A stretch of 64,000 nt of DNA from Okeania sp034190295 (GTDB lineage Bacteria; Cyanobacteriota; Cyanobacteriia; Cyanobacteriales; Microcoleaceae). Under the pieces are notes generated by a model. The model saw nothing but the letters and a program-made list of their open reading frames with translations. It was not told the DNA's origin and made no database searches. The DNA is taken from NCBI GenBank assembly GCA_034190295.1, contig JAXHSW010000017.1, positions 1-64,000 of the forward strand, in the 5' to 3' direction. Shown piece after piece: positions 29,058 through 37,946 of this stretch (position 1 is its first letter; every line of letters starts with the position of its first letter). Position numbers and translations under genes: made by a program.

Positions 29058-32000
29058 ATGTCTGACTCTAACCATTCAAATAATGAAGGACTGGTTAAGC
29101 TTCTTTCAGCTTATTTCAGTCAGCGAGGTTCTTTTTTAGCTCAAGTCATTCGTGCAGATATTAAGAATTTACCTCACTTAACTAAACCTACTCAAACTAG
29201 CGCCAAGAGTGGGCATCAGCATCAGAACATTTCGCCTTCTCTCAATGGAGTTACCACAAACCAAAACGGCAGCCAAGATCGTTCTGTTATTTCGGTAAGT
29301 TCCCATGTTCAAGAAGTTGCAGTACCCCCAGAACCTGCATCTAAACCAGCAACTTTATCGGTAAGTTCCCATGCTCAAGAAGTTGCAGTACCCCCGGAAC
29401 CTGTATCTAAATCTGAAGAAGCAAGTTTAGATGTGAAGTCAATTTTAATCAATCTAGTTGTCGAACAAACAGGTTTCCCTGCAGAAAGTATTTCCCTTGA
29501 TGTCAGACTTCTTGATGACCTAAATATGGATTCCATCAAGGCAGGTGAATTAATTGCTTCTGTTACCAAAGCTTGCAACGTTGTCGGTGTCATAGACCCT
29601 TCAAGTTTAGCTAACGCCAGTCTTGGAGAAATTATCCAAGTCATTGAATCAAATGTAGGAGGAACGACTGAGACTACATCAGTAGAACACAACAGTGAAA
29701 TTCAACCCCAAATTTCCCCTGCAGCACAGCCAGAAAAGGATTTAACTTCCTTACTCCTAACCTTAGTAGAAGAGCGGACGGGATTTCCTCAAAGCAGTCT
29801 GAGTTTAGAGTTGCGCCTGCTAGACGATCTAAATCTCGACTCTATTAAAGCAGCGGACTTAATTGCTACAGCTGCTCAAAAAGCTGAAGTCAGCGGTGAG
29901 ATCGATCCATCTACCTTAGCCAACTCCACTTTAGGAGAGCTACTAGAAGCACTTCAGCAAAGCCAGGTAGTTTCACAACCACCTCAAATTTCCCCTGCAG
30001 CACAGCCAGAAAAGGATTTAACTTCCTTACTCTTAACCTTAGTAGAAGAGCGGACGGGATTTCCTCAAAGCAGTCTGAGTTTAGACTTGCGCTTGCTAGA
30101 CGATCTAAATCTCGACTCTATTAAAGCAGCGGACTTGATTGCTACAGCTGCTCAAAAAGCTGAAGTTAGCGGAGAGATCGATCCATCTACCTTAGCCAAC
30201 TCCACTTTAGGAGAGCTAATAGAAGCACTCCAGCAAAACCAGGTAGTTTCACAGCCAGAGGAAAAATCTATTCCCCAACCTCAAAAGACTATTCCTCAAC
30301 CTCAAAAGACAACAACTAAAGTTCCTGTAACAGCTAAGGAAAATTACTCCCGTTGGGTGCGTAATTTTGCCATTGAATATATTCCTCAAGAAATTTCTGC
30401 GGTACAAGCTAATTGGTCTCAAGCTCGTGTCTTGATTGTTAGCGAAGAAGTCGAGGGCAATTTTTCTCAAGGTATAAAGGGCAAACTGGAAGAATATCGC
30501 GCTCAAGTTGAAACTATTAGTTATGACCAAGTTGACTCCAGGGATAGTTCTTGGCAAAGCAGTTTTACCCACTACTTAGCTATTTTGCCTCAAACACCAC
30601 CATCATCACAGGAAGTTCTTCCTTTAGCACAGATGACCGCTCGCATTAAGAGTATTGCAACTTTGCCCCCAGCAAGCAAAAATTGTTGTTTTACTTATGT
30701 GCAATTTAGTGGCGGATATTTTGGCAGTCAAGGAGCAGCTATTTCTCCTGAATTGTGTTGTGCAGGTGCTTTTGCTCGCAGTCTTCATTTAGAGCGTCCT
30801 GACAGTCGGGTACAAGTAATAGATTTACCTCAAAATATTGAATACTCACAAGCTAGCGAACTCGTTATCCAAGAAATGAGTACGACAGAAGCGATGGTAG
30901 TAGCAGGCTATAATAAGGACTTATTACGCTTAGTACCAGAAGGTCGGATTCAACAACCAGCAACCTATAAACCACGCTCCCTGTCTTGGTCGGGAGAGGA
31001 TGTGATTCTTGTTACCGGAGGTGCAAAAGGTATTACGGCTGAATGTGCGGTAGCAGTGGCAAAAACTACTGGTGTCAAAATGGCTTTAGTAGGTCGCAGC
31101 CAAAGGGACAATTCAGAGGTAATGAAAACCTTAAAACGCTTCCAAGATGAAGGTCTAACTTGTGAGTATTATTCTGCCGATATTACTAACTCTCAAGCTA
31201 TTGTTGAGTTGGTGCAGAAGATTACCTCTGAACTTGGTTTGATTACAGGTTTCATCCATGGAGCAGGGTTAAATACACCTCGTCGTATCGAACAAGTAAC
31301 TCTAGAAGCAGCGCAAAAAGAAGTATCTCCGAAACTATTAGGTGCTTATCATATTTTACAAGCTCTTGCCACCACACCTCCTAAACTTGTGATGGCATTT
31401 AGCTCTATTATTGGTGTAATAGGAATGCCTGGCAATGCTTGGTATGGTTTTGCTAATGAATCTCTAAACCTTTTACTGCGTCAGTTTCAAGCTCAAAATT
31501 CTGACACTCAAGTTTTATCTACAGCTTACAGTGTCTGGGATGAAGTAGGTATGGGTGCGCGGATGGGCAGCATCAAAACTTTAGAAAAGATGGGAATTGG
31601 ACCTGTTTCACTCAAGGAAGGAAGAGATCGTTTTCTCAAGCTCTTTGAATCCGATCCAGGAGTTTTGCAAGTTCTGATTGGCTCTCATATAGGAATTGAT
31701 ACTTGGTGTCCTGTTAAATTAGGCGAAACTAATCTATTCCGTTTTATTGAAGAAGTGGTTTATGTAGAACCTCATGTTGAGTTGACGGTGCGAACTCATC
31801 TCACTATAGACCAAGATTTGTACGTTCAAGATCATGTCTGGCGAGGTTCTTATTTGTTCCCTACTGTCTTCGGTTTAGAAGCAATGGCACAAGCAACTGC
31901 TTATGTTACTGGGGAAAAACACAATAAAATTGCCAGAATTGAAGATATATCTTTGCAGCGTCCCATTGTTGTTAACCGAAGTAATGGGCTAGAAATTGAA

Positions 32001-34358
32001 ATTCATGCTGAAGTTGATGAAGCTTTACCTAATGGAGAAATAGCGGTTAAAGTAGGTATTCGCACTGAACAAACAGGATTTAAAATAGATCATTTTGCTG
32101 GCACTTTCATCATAGGAGACATAAAATCTGGTGTCAAAACCAATCTTCAGTTAGGAGAACCTCTAGCAATTAATCCCCAAACCGACCTTTATGGAGACTT
32201 GCTATTTCAAGGAGAACGTTTCCAACGTATGGGTGCAATATATTCTCTTAGCCGAGAAAAGAGCATTTTCCGTTCCTACGCCATTACTTCTGACACTGAG
32301 TTAGTTGAAGAAAGCTTTGGTCCAGGTATGGAAAGCTATATGATACTGGGCGATCCTTATTTGAGGGATGTTTTACTACAGTCATCACAGTTAAATATTT
32401 CTCAATATACTTGTTTGCCAATCTCAATAGGTAAAATAGAATTTTTCCAAAATCCTGATTCTCAGGGAGATGACAGAATAGTAACAAGTTTGTTGGTAGA
32501 GCAAACAGATAAGGAATGTGTTGGTGAAGTATTTGTGAGCGATAAACAAGGGAATATTCTGGAAAAACTCACAGGTTATCGCGTGCGAATTATGGAAGAA
32601 AATCTTTCTCATCCTAGTCCTGAAGAATTAGCAAATCCTGAAAAACGCGATGCGAAGAACCTGCAAGATAAATTAAAGACTGCTTTTGCTGCCTTGGAAT
32701 TAAAACAGCCAGGAGTAGGGTTTGGATATGCTCCCAATTTACAAGTTTTACCGAAACAACAGCGACGACTGCAAGAAAAGCCGATCGTTGCCAAAGCTAT
32801 TCAAGCTCAGTTAGGGTTATCCCCAGAAGATACCTTGGATTTTGAAATTACTGCCTTAGAATCAGGAAAACCCCAACTAGCAGGAGCTAGTGTAGCTGGA
32901 CTCCATGTCTCCTTATCTCATTGCGATCGCTATTGTCTGAGTGCTGTCGGCAATACCCCACAGGGTGTAGATCTTGAACTGATAACTCATCGCAGTTCAG
33001 AAGACTGGGTTAACCTTCTCAGTTTTAAACACAGTACCATCTTGAATCAATTAGTAGAGCAAGGCGATAGTACGGATGTAGCTGGAACTCGTATCTGGTC
33101 ATCAGTAGAAGCAGTTCGTAAGGCATTTAATGGAACTCATCCAGAATTATCAATTGTTAAACATCATCAGGATAGTGTTTTATTAGAAGCAACCACTGTA
33201 AAAGGGAATTATTTAGTAGTTACCCAGCCGCTCAAACTAACTCGTCACCCAGAAAGGATGATAGCTATTCTGGTTCCTGAAGAACAACCTGTTTCACCTC
33301 CTTCGGAGTCTGACTCTGGAGTAGAAGTATTCACAGGTGATGGCAATAATTCCCATATCCAAGAAGACTATCTTGGAGAATTAATTTACGAAAAACTGTT
33401 TCAGCTCAGTTTTCAAGAAAGTGGCAGTCTCAGCGGACGAGTATATTTTTCCGAATATTTCACTTGGATAGGACAGATACGGGAACTTGCCATGAAAAGT
33501 ATTGCATCAGAGATGTTATCCGATCTATTTTCTGGAAATTCTGGCATTGTAACAAAGGCAGTAAGTCTGCGAATATTAGGAGAAGCAACTGCCTACGACA
33601 CCATTCAAGCAAGAGTGTGTTCGGGAAATGTCGTCGGTTCTACCTTTGATAGTTATATGGAATTCTGCAAAGTATTACCAGATGGAGATATGGAAAAAAT
33701 TGCCCTGGCAAAGGTCAGGACTAAATGGATAGGTATGAGTAACGGGATTCCAGAACAGGCATCTTTACCTTCCTATCTCCAAAACTTCTTTGATAAATTT
33801 GCTACTCGAGAACCAGTTAATATCGATCTCAAAAAAACTGAAACTTTTGCCTTGTCTAAATCAAATACAAGTTTTGCTAATATCCAGACAGGCGCGATCG
33901 TTTACCAATCCCCTTCTGAAAATCGCTATGGTAAGTTACTGCACTCAGAAATTTATCAAACAACCTTAGAAGAGTCAAACCTATTCGGCAATGTTTACTA
34001 CTCGAATTATTTCATCTGGCAAGGACGAACTCTAGATTTGTTCCTCTATTCAGTAGCTTCCGAATACCCACGATTCTCTAAAGCTCGAGGAGAATTAATT
34101 TGTTTCTATACTCGCATAGATTTCTTACAAGAAGCAATGCCTTTTGACAAAATTCTTGTTCTTCTCTATGTAAAATCTGTTTCAGAATGTGGAGCTGTTT
34201 TCAATTTTGAGTTCTTCCGACAAGAGCCTGATGGTAAGCGTAAAAAACTTCATGTTGGTCAACAAGAGGCAATGTGGGCCTGTCGAGATCAAGATGGAAA
34301 CTTAGTGCCGACTCCATGGCCACAAGCCATCTTAGAAGCTTTTATGACACAAGTCTAA
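29058..34358 (+). CDS. Iterative PKS protein: ACP x3-KR-DH-PPTase-TE-TE
   Basis: 1766 residues completing the synthase. Residues 10-40 repeat the tail of the KS-AT protein. Three carrier domains have phosphopantetheine serines Ser159 (DLNMDSIKA), Ser262 and Ser354 (both DLNLDSIKAADL); ACP2 and ACP3 are almost identical. KR about 640-870: LVTGGAKGIT, with Ser782/783, Tyr796 and Asn800. DH-like hotdog about 905-1180: His926 in DHVWRGSYLFP. A 4'-phosphopantetheinyl transferase about 1210-1405: SLSHCDRYCLSAV, GVDLE (Asp1305, Glu1307), WSSVEAVRKAF. Two hotdog thioesterase-like domains follow, about 1438-1562 (GRVYFSEYFTWIGQIREL) and 1624-1750 (GNVYYSNYFIWQGRTLDLF); the second is closer to enediyne TEs such as DynE7. 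In-line PPTase implies self-activation. The chain product is not predictable; no enediyne accessory genes are seen. Confidence 0.92.
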   Translation: MSDSNHSNNEGLVKLLSAYFSQRGSFLAQVIRADIKNLPHLTKPTQTSAKSGHQHQNISPSLNGVTTNQNGSQDRSVISVSSHVQEVAVPPEPASKPATLSVSSHAQEVAVPPEPVSKSEEASLDVKSILINLVVEQTGFPAESISLDVRLLDDLNMDSIKAGELIASVTKACNVVGVIDPSSLANASLGEIIQVIESNVGGTTETTSVEHNSEIQPQISPAAQPEKDLTSLLLTLVEERTGFPQSSLSLELRLLDDLNLDSIKAADLIATAAQKAEVSGEIDPSTLANSTLGELLEALQQSQVVSQPPQISPAAQPEKDLTSLLLTLVEERTGFPQSSLSLDLRLLDDLNLDSIKAADLIATAAQKAEVSGEIDPSTLANSTLGELIEALQQNQVVSQPEEKSIPQPQKTIPQPQKTTTKVPVTAKENYSRWVRNFAIEYIPQEISAVQANWSQARVLIVSEEVEGNFSQGIKGKLEEYRAQVETISYDQVDSRDSSWQSSFTHYLAILPQTPPSSQEVLPLAQMTARIKSIATLPPASKNCCFTYVQFSGGYFGSQGAAISPELCCAGAFARSLHLERPDSRVQVIDLPQNIEYSQASELVIQEMSTTEAMVVAGYNKDLLRLVPEGRIQQPATYKPRSLSWSGEDVILVTGGAKGITAECAVAVAKTTGVKMALVGRSQRDNSEVMKTLKRFQDEGLTCEYYSADITNSQAIVELVQKITSELGLITGFIHGAGLNTPRRIEQVTLEAAQKEVSPKLLGAYHILQALATTPPKLVMAFSSIIGVIGMPGNAWYGFANESLNLLLRQFQAQNSDTQVLSTAYSVWDEVGMGARMGSIKTLEKMGIGPVSLKEGRDRFLKLFESDPGVLQVLIGSHIGIDTWCPVKLGETNLFRFIEEVVYVEPHVELTVRTHLTIDQDLYVQDHVWRGSYLFPTVFGLEAMAQATAYVTGEKHNKIARIEDISLQRPIVVNRSNGLEIEIHAEVDEALPNGEIAVKVGIRTEQTGFKIDHFAGTFIIGDIKSGVKTNLQLGEPLAINPQTDLYGDLLFQGERFQRMGAIYSLSREKSIFRSYAITSDTELVEESFGPGMESYMILGDPYLRDVLLQSSQLNISQYTCLPISIGKIEFFQNPDSQGDDRIVTSLLVEQTDKECVGEVFVSDKQGNILEKLTGYRVRIMEENLSHPSPEELANPEKRDAKNLQDKLKTAFAALELKQPGVGFGYAPNLQVLPKQQRRLQEKPIVAKAIQAQLGLSPEDTLDFEITALESGKPQLAGASVAGLHVSLSHCDRYCLSAVGNTPQGVDLELITHRSSEDWVNLLSFKHSTILNQLVEQGDSTDVAGTRIWSSVEAVRKAFNGTHPELSIVKHHQDSVLLEATTVKGNYLVVTQPLKLTRHPERMIAILVPEEQPVSPPSESDSGVEVFTGDGNNSHIQEDYLGELIYEKLFQLSFQESGSLSGRVYFSEYFTWIGQIRELAMKSIASEMLSDLFSGNSGIVTKAVSLRILGEATAYDTIQARVCSGNVVGSTFDSYMEFCKVLPDGDMEKIALAKVRTKWIGMSNGIPEQASLPSYLQNFFDKFATREPVNIDLKKTETFALSKSNTSFANIQTGAIVYQSPSENRYGKLLHSEIYQTTLEESNLFGNVYYSNYFIWQGRTLDLFLYSVASEYPRFSKARGELICFYTRIDFLQEAMPFDKILVLLYVKSVSECGAVFNFEFFRQEPDGKRKKLHVGQQEAMWACRDQDGNLVPTPWPQAILEAFMTQV

Positions 34359-34466
34359 TACAGCATATTTCGGGCAAATGAGGTACAAGCTTGAATGGTA
34401 AAATCATTGTAGTGAGGCAATCTAGCCATCGACAGATGTACCTCATAACAACGGAAACCGCTGTAT
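34358..34466. mobile_element. MITE-like element, GATACAGC-ended family, copy 2
   Basis: The left end ATACAGCATATTTCGGGCAA...TGAGGTAC pairs with the right end GTACCTCATAACAACGGAAA+CCGCTGTAT. It starts at the last base of the PKS stop codon. 109 bp, no ORF; same family as 9468-9597. Confidence 0.6.
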
Positions 34467-34608
34467 CAAATCCGGTTGAATACTTATCATTTATTTGGAA
34501 GTTGGGAGGGTGGGGAGAAGGGGAGGTGGAGAGATTGAAGGTGAGAAAGTTTGGATAGAATTATAAACAGATACTGTATAACCGGATTCTATATAATACA
34601 TCAATCTC

Positions 34609-34715
34609 CATAAGAGGAAACGGGGACGCGGTGACACCAGTTTGGACCCCTCTGTGTGTCCTACTGAACCCGCTCTCCTACTATCTTAATAATAAGTATT
34701 CAACCGGACATAATA
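34609..34715 (-). repeat. Inverted copy of the 6158-6304 repeat
   Basis: CCATAAGAGGAAACGGGGAC, GTGACACCAGTTTGGACCCC, TGTGTCCTACTGAACCC and AATAAGTATTCAACCGGACA appear in the reverse order and orientation of the 6.2-kb copy. It ends against the stop codon of the RTX gene. The 34467-34608 stretch before it holds only G-rich low-complexity sequence and another AACCGGATTCTATATA end. Confidence 0.65.
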
Positions 34716-35882
34716 TTACCCGAGGAAGAAATCGCCTGCTCCTAACAATGGAGTATTTGTTAAAGTAGCAAATTGACCACCACTGCCGAAACCAGATGCG
34801 TCACCATTGGGATTATAGAACAAATTACCATTGTTCTCATTGTAAGCAATAACAGCATCAGCAGTTGCCGCATCTGCATCGCTAGTAACTGTAGTAAATT
34901 CACTACCAATACTGAAACCTGCTCCCGGTCCGCTGTTGATAGCAGTAAAAGTTATTAGGTTTAAGACAATAATATCTCCTTGGGTAGAAGAGAAGTCAGT
35001 AATTATGTCTGTACCTTCATTAGCATTAAAGGTGAAGCTATCGCTACCGCTTCCTCCTAAGAGTTGGTCGTTTCCAAGTCCACCATTGAGAGTGTCCTCA
35101 CCGTTGCTACCAACTAGAGTGTCGTTATCGCGGCCACCATTGAGAGCGTCCTCACCGTCACCACCAACGAGATTGTCGTTTCCGCGATCGCCATTAATAG
35201 TGTCGTTACCGTTACTGCCAACGAGAGCGTCATCACCGTTGCCAGCATTAAGAAGATCGTTACCGTTGCCACCATTAAGAACATCGTTACCGTTACCACC
35301 AATCAGAGTATCGTCATCGTTGTCACCATCTAGAGTATCATTACCCTGGTTGCCGAAGAGAAGATCGTTACCGCTGCTACCATCTAGAATATCGTTACCT
35401 CTGCCACCATTAAGAACATCGTCACCGTTGCCACTATCTAGAGTGTCCTCACCGTTGCCACCATCTAAGATATCTTCACCATCGCCACCTTCTAAAATAT
35501 CATCACCGCCGCCACCATCTAAAATATCGTCACCGTCGCCACTATCTACATTGTCGTTACCGTTGCCACCATTTAGAATATCATCACCATTGGCACCATC
35601 TAGAGTGTCATCACCGTTACCAGCATTTAGAATATCGTTGCCGTCGCCACCATCTAGAATATCGTTACCTCTGCCACCATTTAGAATATCATTACCGTTA
35701 GTAGCATTTATAAGATCGTTACCGTTGCCACCATTGAGAATATCGTTACCGTTGCCACCAACGAGACCATCGTCACCGCCCCTACCATTGAGAGTATCGT
35801 CACCGTCGGCACCAATGAGAAGGTCCTCACCGCTGCTACCGTTTAAAGCGTCGTTATTACTGCTACCAACTCTGAATACCAT
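34716..35882 (-). CDS. RTX-type calcium-binding repeat protein
   Basis: 388 residues from the ATG at 35882, preceded by AAGGAA on the coding strand; an upstream GTG at 36038 would add 52 residues of unrelated sequence with no good ribosome site. About 30 glycine-Asp nonapeptides (GGxGNDxLx type, such as GGNGNDILNGGNGNDLI) form a parallel beta-roll that binds Ca2+ and folds outside the cell. The C terminus (LLGGSGSDSFTFNANEGTDI, then SSTQGDIIVLN and GAGDFFLG) is the usual secretion-competent end of type I-exported RTX proteins. No enzymatic domain, so a surface or S-layer-like role is possible. No exporter genes are nearby. Confidence 0.88.
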   Translation of the reverse strand: MVFRVGSSNNDALNGSSGEDLLIGADGDDTLNGRGGDDGLVGGNGNDILNGGNGNDLINATNGNDILNGGRGNDILDGGDGNDILNAGNGDDTLDGANGDDILNGGNGNDNVDSGDGDDILDGGGGDDILEGGDGEDILDGGNGEDTLDSGNGDDVLNGGRGNDILDGSSGNDLLFGNQGNDTLDGDNDDDTLIGGNGNDVLNGGNGNDLLNAGNGDDALVGSNGNDTINGDRGNDNLVGGDGEDALNGGRDNDTLVGSNGEDTLNGGLGNDQLLGGSGSDSFTFNANEGTDIITDFSSTQGDIIVLNLITFTAINSGPGAGFSIGSEFTTVTSDADAATADAVIAYNENNGNLFYNPNGDASGFGSGGQFATLTNTPLLGAGDFFLG

Positions 35883-36817
35883 AGAATTATGTTCCTTGGT
35901 TACTTTTGATTTCCTGATTTTGCTATCGACAAAAATGTTAGTACCATTAATTTGATACTCAGCAGTTGTTTGTGGAACAACCTTTTCTAAATTGTTCTCC
36001 AAATGCTGCACAATTTTGTCAGGTACAACGCACCTCACATCAAAGTATAACTGAAAAAATCCAGAACACTTTAAGGTTAACAGGAATTACGCCAAATATC
36101 GGAAAATACACCATCTGTAGGGGCTAATTCCTATTTTATCCTACTACATAAGGTGGTTTTGCATAAGTCCTGGTTGAGTTAAGGTAGTAGGGTTCTTAGG
36201 AAAATGATAACCCTGTAGGGACGTTAGATGCAGTGTCCCTACATTAGTGGTGTAGATGAAGTGGTCAGGTGGCGATCGCCTACCTTTATTTAGGGTTTGC
36301 TGTGTGGGAAGTGACCGGAGGTGACCGGAGGTGTGGGGAGGGTGGGGAGTGACCGGAGGTGACCGGAGGTGACCGGAGGTGTGGGAAGTAGAATTTTCCC
36401 TTTTGCGTCAACCCTATCCTGGAAAAGGAGAGGTAATTATTAATTATTAATTATTAATTATTAATTGTTGAATGTGCTTGTCTGTCTTTGAGCTTAACTT
36501 TTTGGTCACTCAAGCTGAAAAGTTGGCACTTTTTTTCACTCCCAAAAGGCACTTACTTTTATATACCATATCAAATCCGGCGGAGTTGCACATAGAATCC
36601 GAAGGAAGTAGCAAAGCTAGAGTTACGGAGGCTAACCGATAACTGAAATGACCGGACTTGATATAATAGGCGTTCACTTTTTCAATAATTTTAGTAATTT
36701 AAGTGAGCGATCGCTTATTTGTTAGAGAAGGAATTAGGAGTAATTTTCCCTAGTTTTAATTAATCAAACAAACCCGCTCTTTCCTATCTATAATTTAGGA
36801 AGTATATCCATTCCTTT
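35883..36817. other. Intergenic region upstream of the RTX gene
   Basis: Includes a GTGACCGGAG decamer array interrupted by GTGGGGAGGG (about 36310-36385), a partial AT-rich repeat B (36412-36472) and a MITE-like unit (36569-36665). The open frame 35883-36038 in phase with the RTX gene could be its leader or an N-terminal extension. No other gene seen. Confidence 0.5.
36569..36665. mobile_element. MITE-like element with TATCAAATCCGG ends
   Basis: TATCAAATCCGG at the left and CCGGACTTGATATA at the right form terminal inverted repeats around a 70-bp interior. 97 bp, no ORF. Same end sequence as 40861-40988 and the single end at 24572. Confidence 0.55.
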
Positions 36818-37315
36818 TCAAGACTGTAAATTCTTCAAAATTTTATTTGCTAAAGAGCCAAAAGATTGACCTAATTGTTTTTTCAAGCGCCATCTTTGAA
36901 AGGCTTTTTCATATCCTTCTCCTTCAAGTTGAAAAGTTTTCCAAGCATATAAAGCTAACAATAATCCCCACAAGAATAAAATTGGTAAAGACCAGGAAAG
37001 AGTATGAGCAGTTACTAAATTCAGCAACAGTAAAAATGAATTTACAATGCCATATTTAATCAAACTTTGCTTTAATTTGTCTCTACGAACTTGATTAAAA
37101 ACTTGTTTTTCCTGAAACTCACCCCGGTGGGAAAGCCATTCCTGTTCTGCTGCTGTTAAGTCTTCTGGAGAAATACCCATCTCATGAGCAATTTCTAATA
37201 CTTGTGCTCTTGTTAGTTCGCCTCCTTCAGAGCGACGTGCTAGGGCAATTTGTAGAATTTGTTGAGCATCGTCTTGATCGTAAGTTTGGGTAATTTGGTT
37301 TTGTTGGTTTGTCAT
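36818..37315 (-). CDS. 2TM domain-containing protein
   Basis: 165 residues from the ATG at 37315; a longer frame to 37396 begins inside AT-rich leader sequence. The N-terminal soluble part (about 1-75) has a helical segment (DDAQQILQIALARRSEGGEL, then TRAQVLEIAHEMGISPEDL) often seen before the 2TM domain in cyanobacteria. Two membrane helices follow at about 85-105 and 110-130 with a short turn, then an amphipathic C-terminal helix. Function unknown; the family is probably a small inner-membrane protein. Stand-alone. Confidence 0.82.
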   Translation of the reverse strand: MTNQQNQITQTYDQDDAQQILQIALARRSEGGELTRAQVLEIAHEMGISPEDLTAAEQEWLSHRGEFQEKQVFNQVRRDKLKQSLIKYGIVNSFLLLLNLVTAHTLSWSLPILFLWGLLLALYAWKTFQLEGEGYEKAFQRWRLKKQLGQSFGSLANKILKNLQS

Positions 37316-37946
37316 AACTATATTGCTTAATTGCTTAAATTTTCTAATTATTTCTATAATATATTCTAGCTTGCTATAAACATGAAAGAATAACAATAGT
37401 AGATTCCTGTACTTTTAATAGGTGAAATTTCTACTGGATATTATTTGTCATTAGCACTACAAAAAATGACTGTTATATCAAAATATAGCAATCTTATTTG
37501 AGTTGTGAGATATTTTCAACAATTAATAATTAATAATTAATAATTACCTCTCCTTGAAAGCGGATAGGATTGACTAATCATGAAAATTTTTCTTTATTAT
37601 CCCCTTAAAAGGGTCGGCTTTAAACCACAATTTTCGGTAAATTTTAGGAAATAGGGAACAGGTATGGGAGAAAAACCGAAGCAATAACAATGATTACGAA
37701 TTATTTAGGATTGTTATAGAAAATATTTTATACAGAATATATATTTTTTTTGTTTGTAATTATCTTAAATATTTACTTGATGAATTGTCTCTGAAGTTAT
37801 ATAGCAGAAGGAAGAAGGTTTTAGTTATCTAGGAGAGAAGGAAAAATCAGACAAAGTCAGATTTTTAAGCTTTTGATATGTCCTAAATTTTCCTTCGACT
37901 GTTATCATATACTTTTCGCTTTAAACAAACTACTTAAAACAAAAAT
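37316..37946. other. Spacer before the DUF262 operon, with repeat B
   Basis: Repeat B in forward orientation at 37512-37640 (TTCAACAATTAATAATTAAT, CTCTCCTTGAAAGCGGATAG, ACCACAATTTTCGGTAAA). The rest is unique AT-rich DNA and should hold the DUF262-HEPN promoter; none is distinct. Confidence 0.5.

Noticed and set aside
25766..34358. Heterocyst-glycolipid (hglE) synthase
   Set aside because: Domain order, cis PPTase and hotdog TEs differ from hgl clusters, and no hglC/D/G/T-type genes flank it.
34936..35955. 339-codon ORF opposite the RTX gene
   Set aside because: Produced by the 27-bp periodic RTX repeats; Ser/Pro/Leu-rich shadow with no initiation signal.
34716..36038. RTX protein start at the GTG at 36038
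   Set aside because: The extra 52 residues do not look like RTX protein, and the ATG at 35882 has a much better ribosome site; kept only as an alternative.
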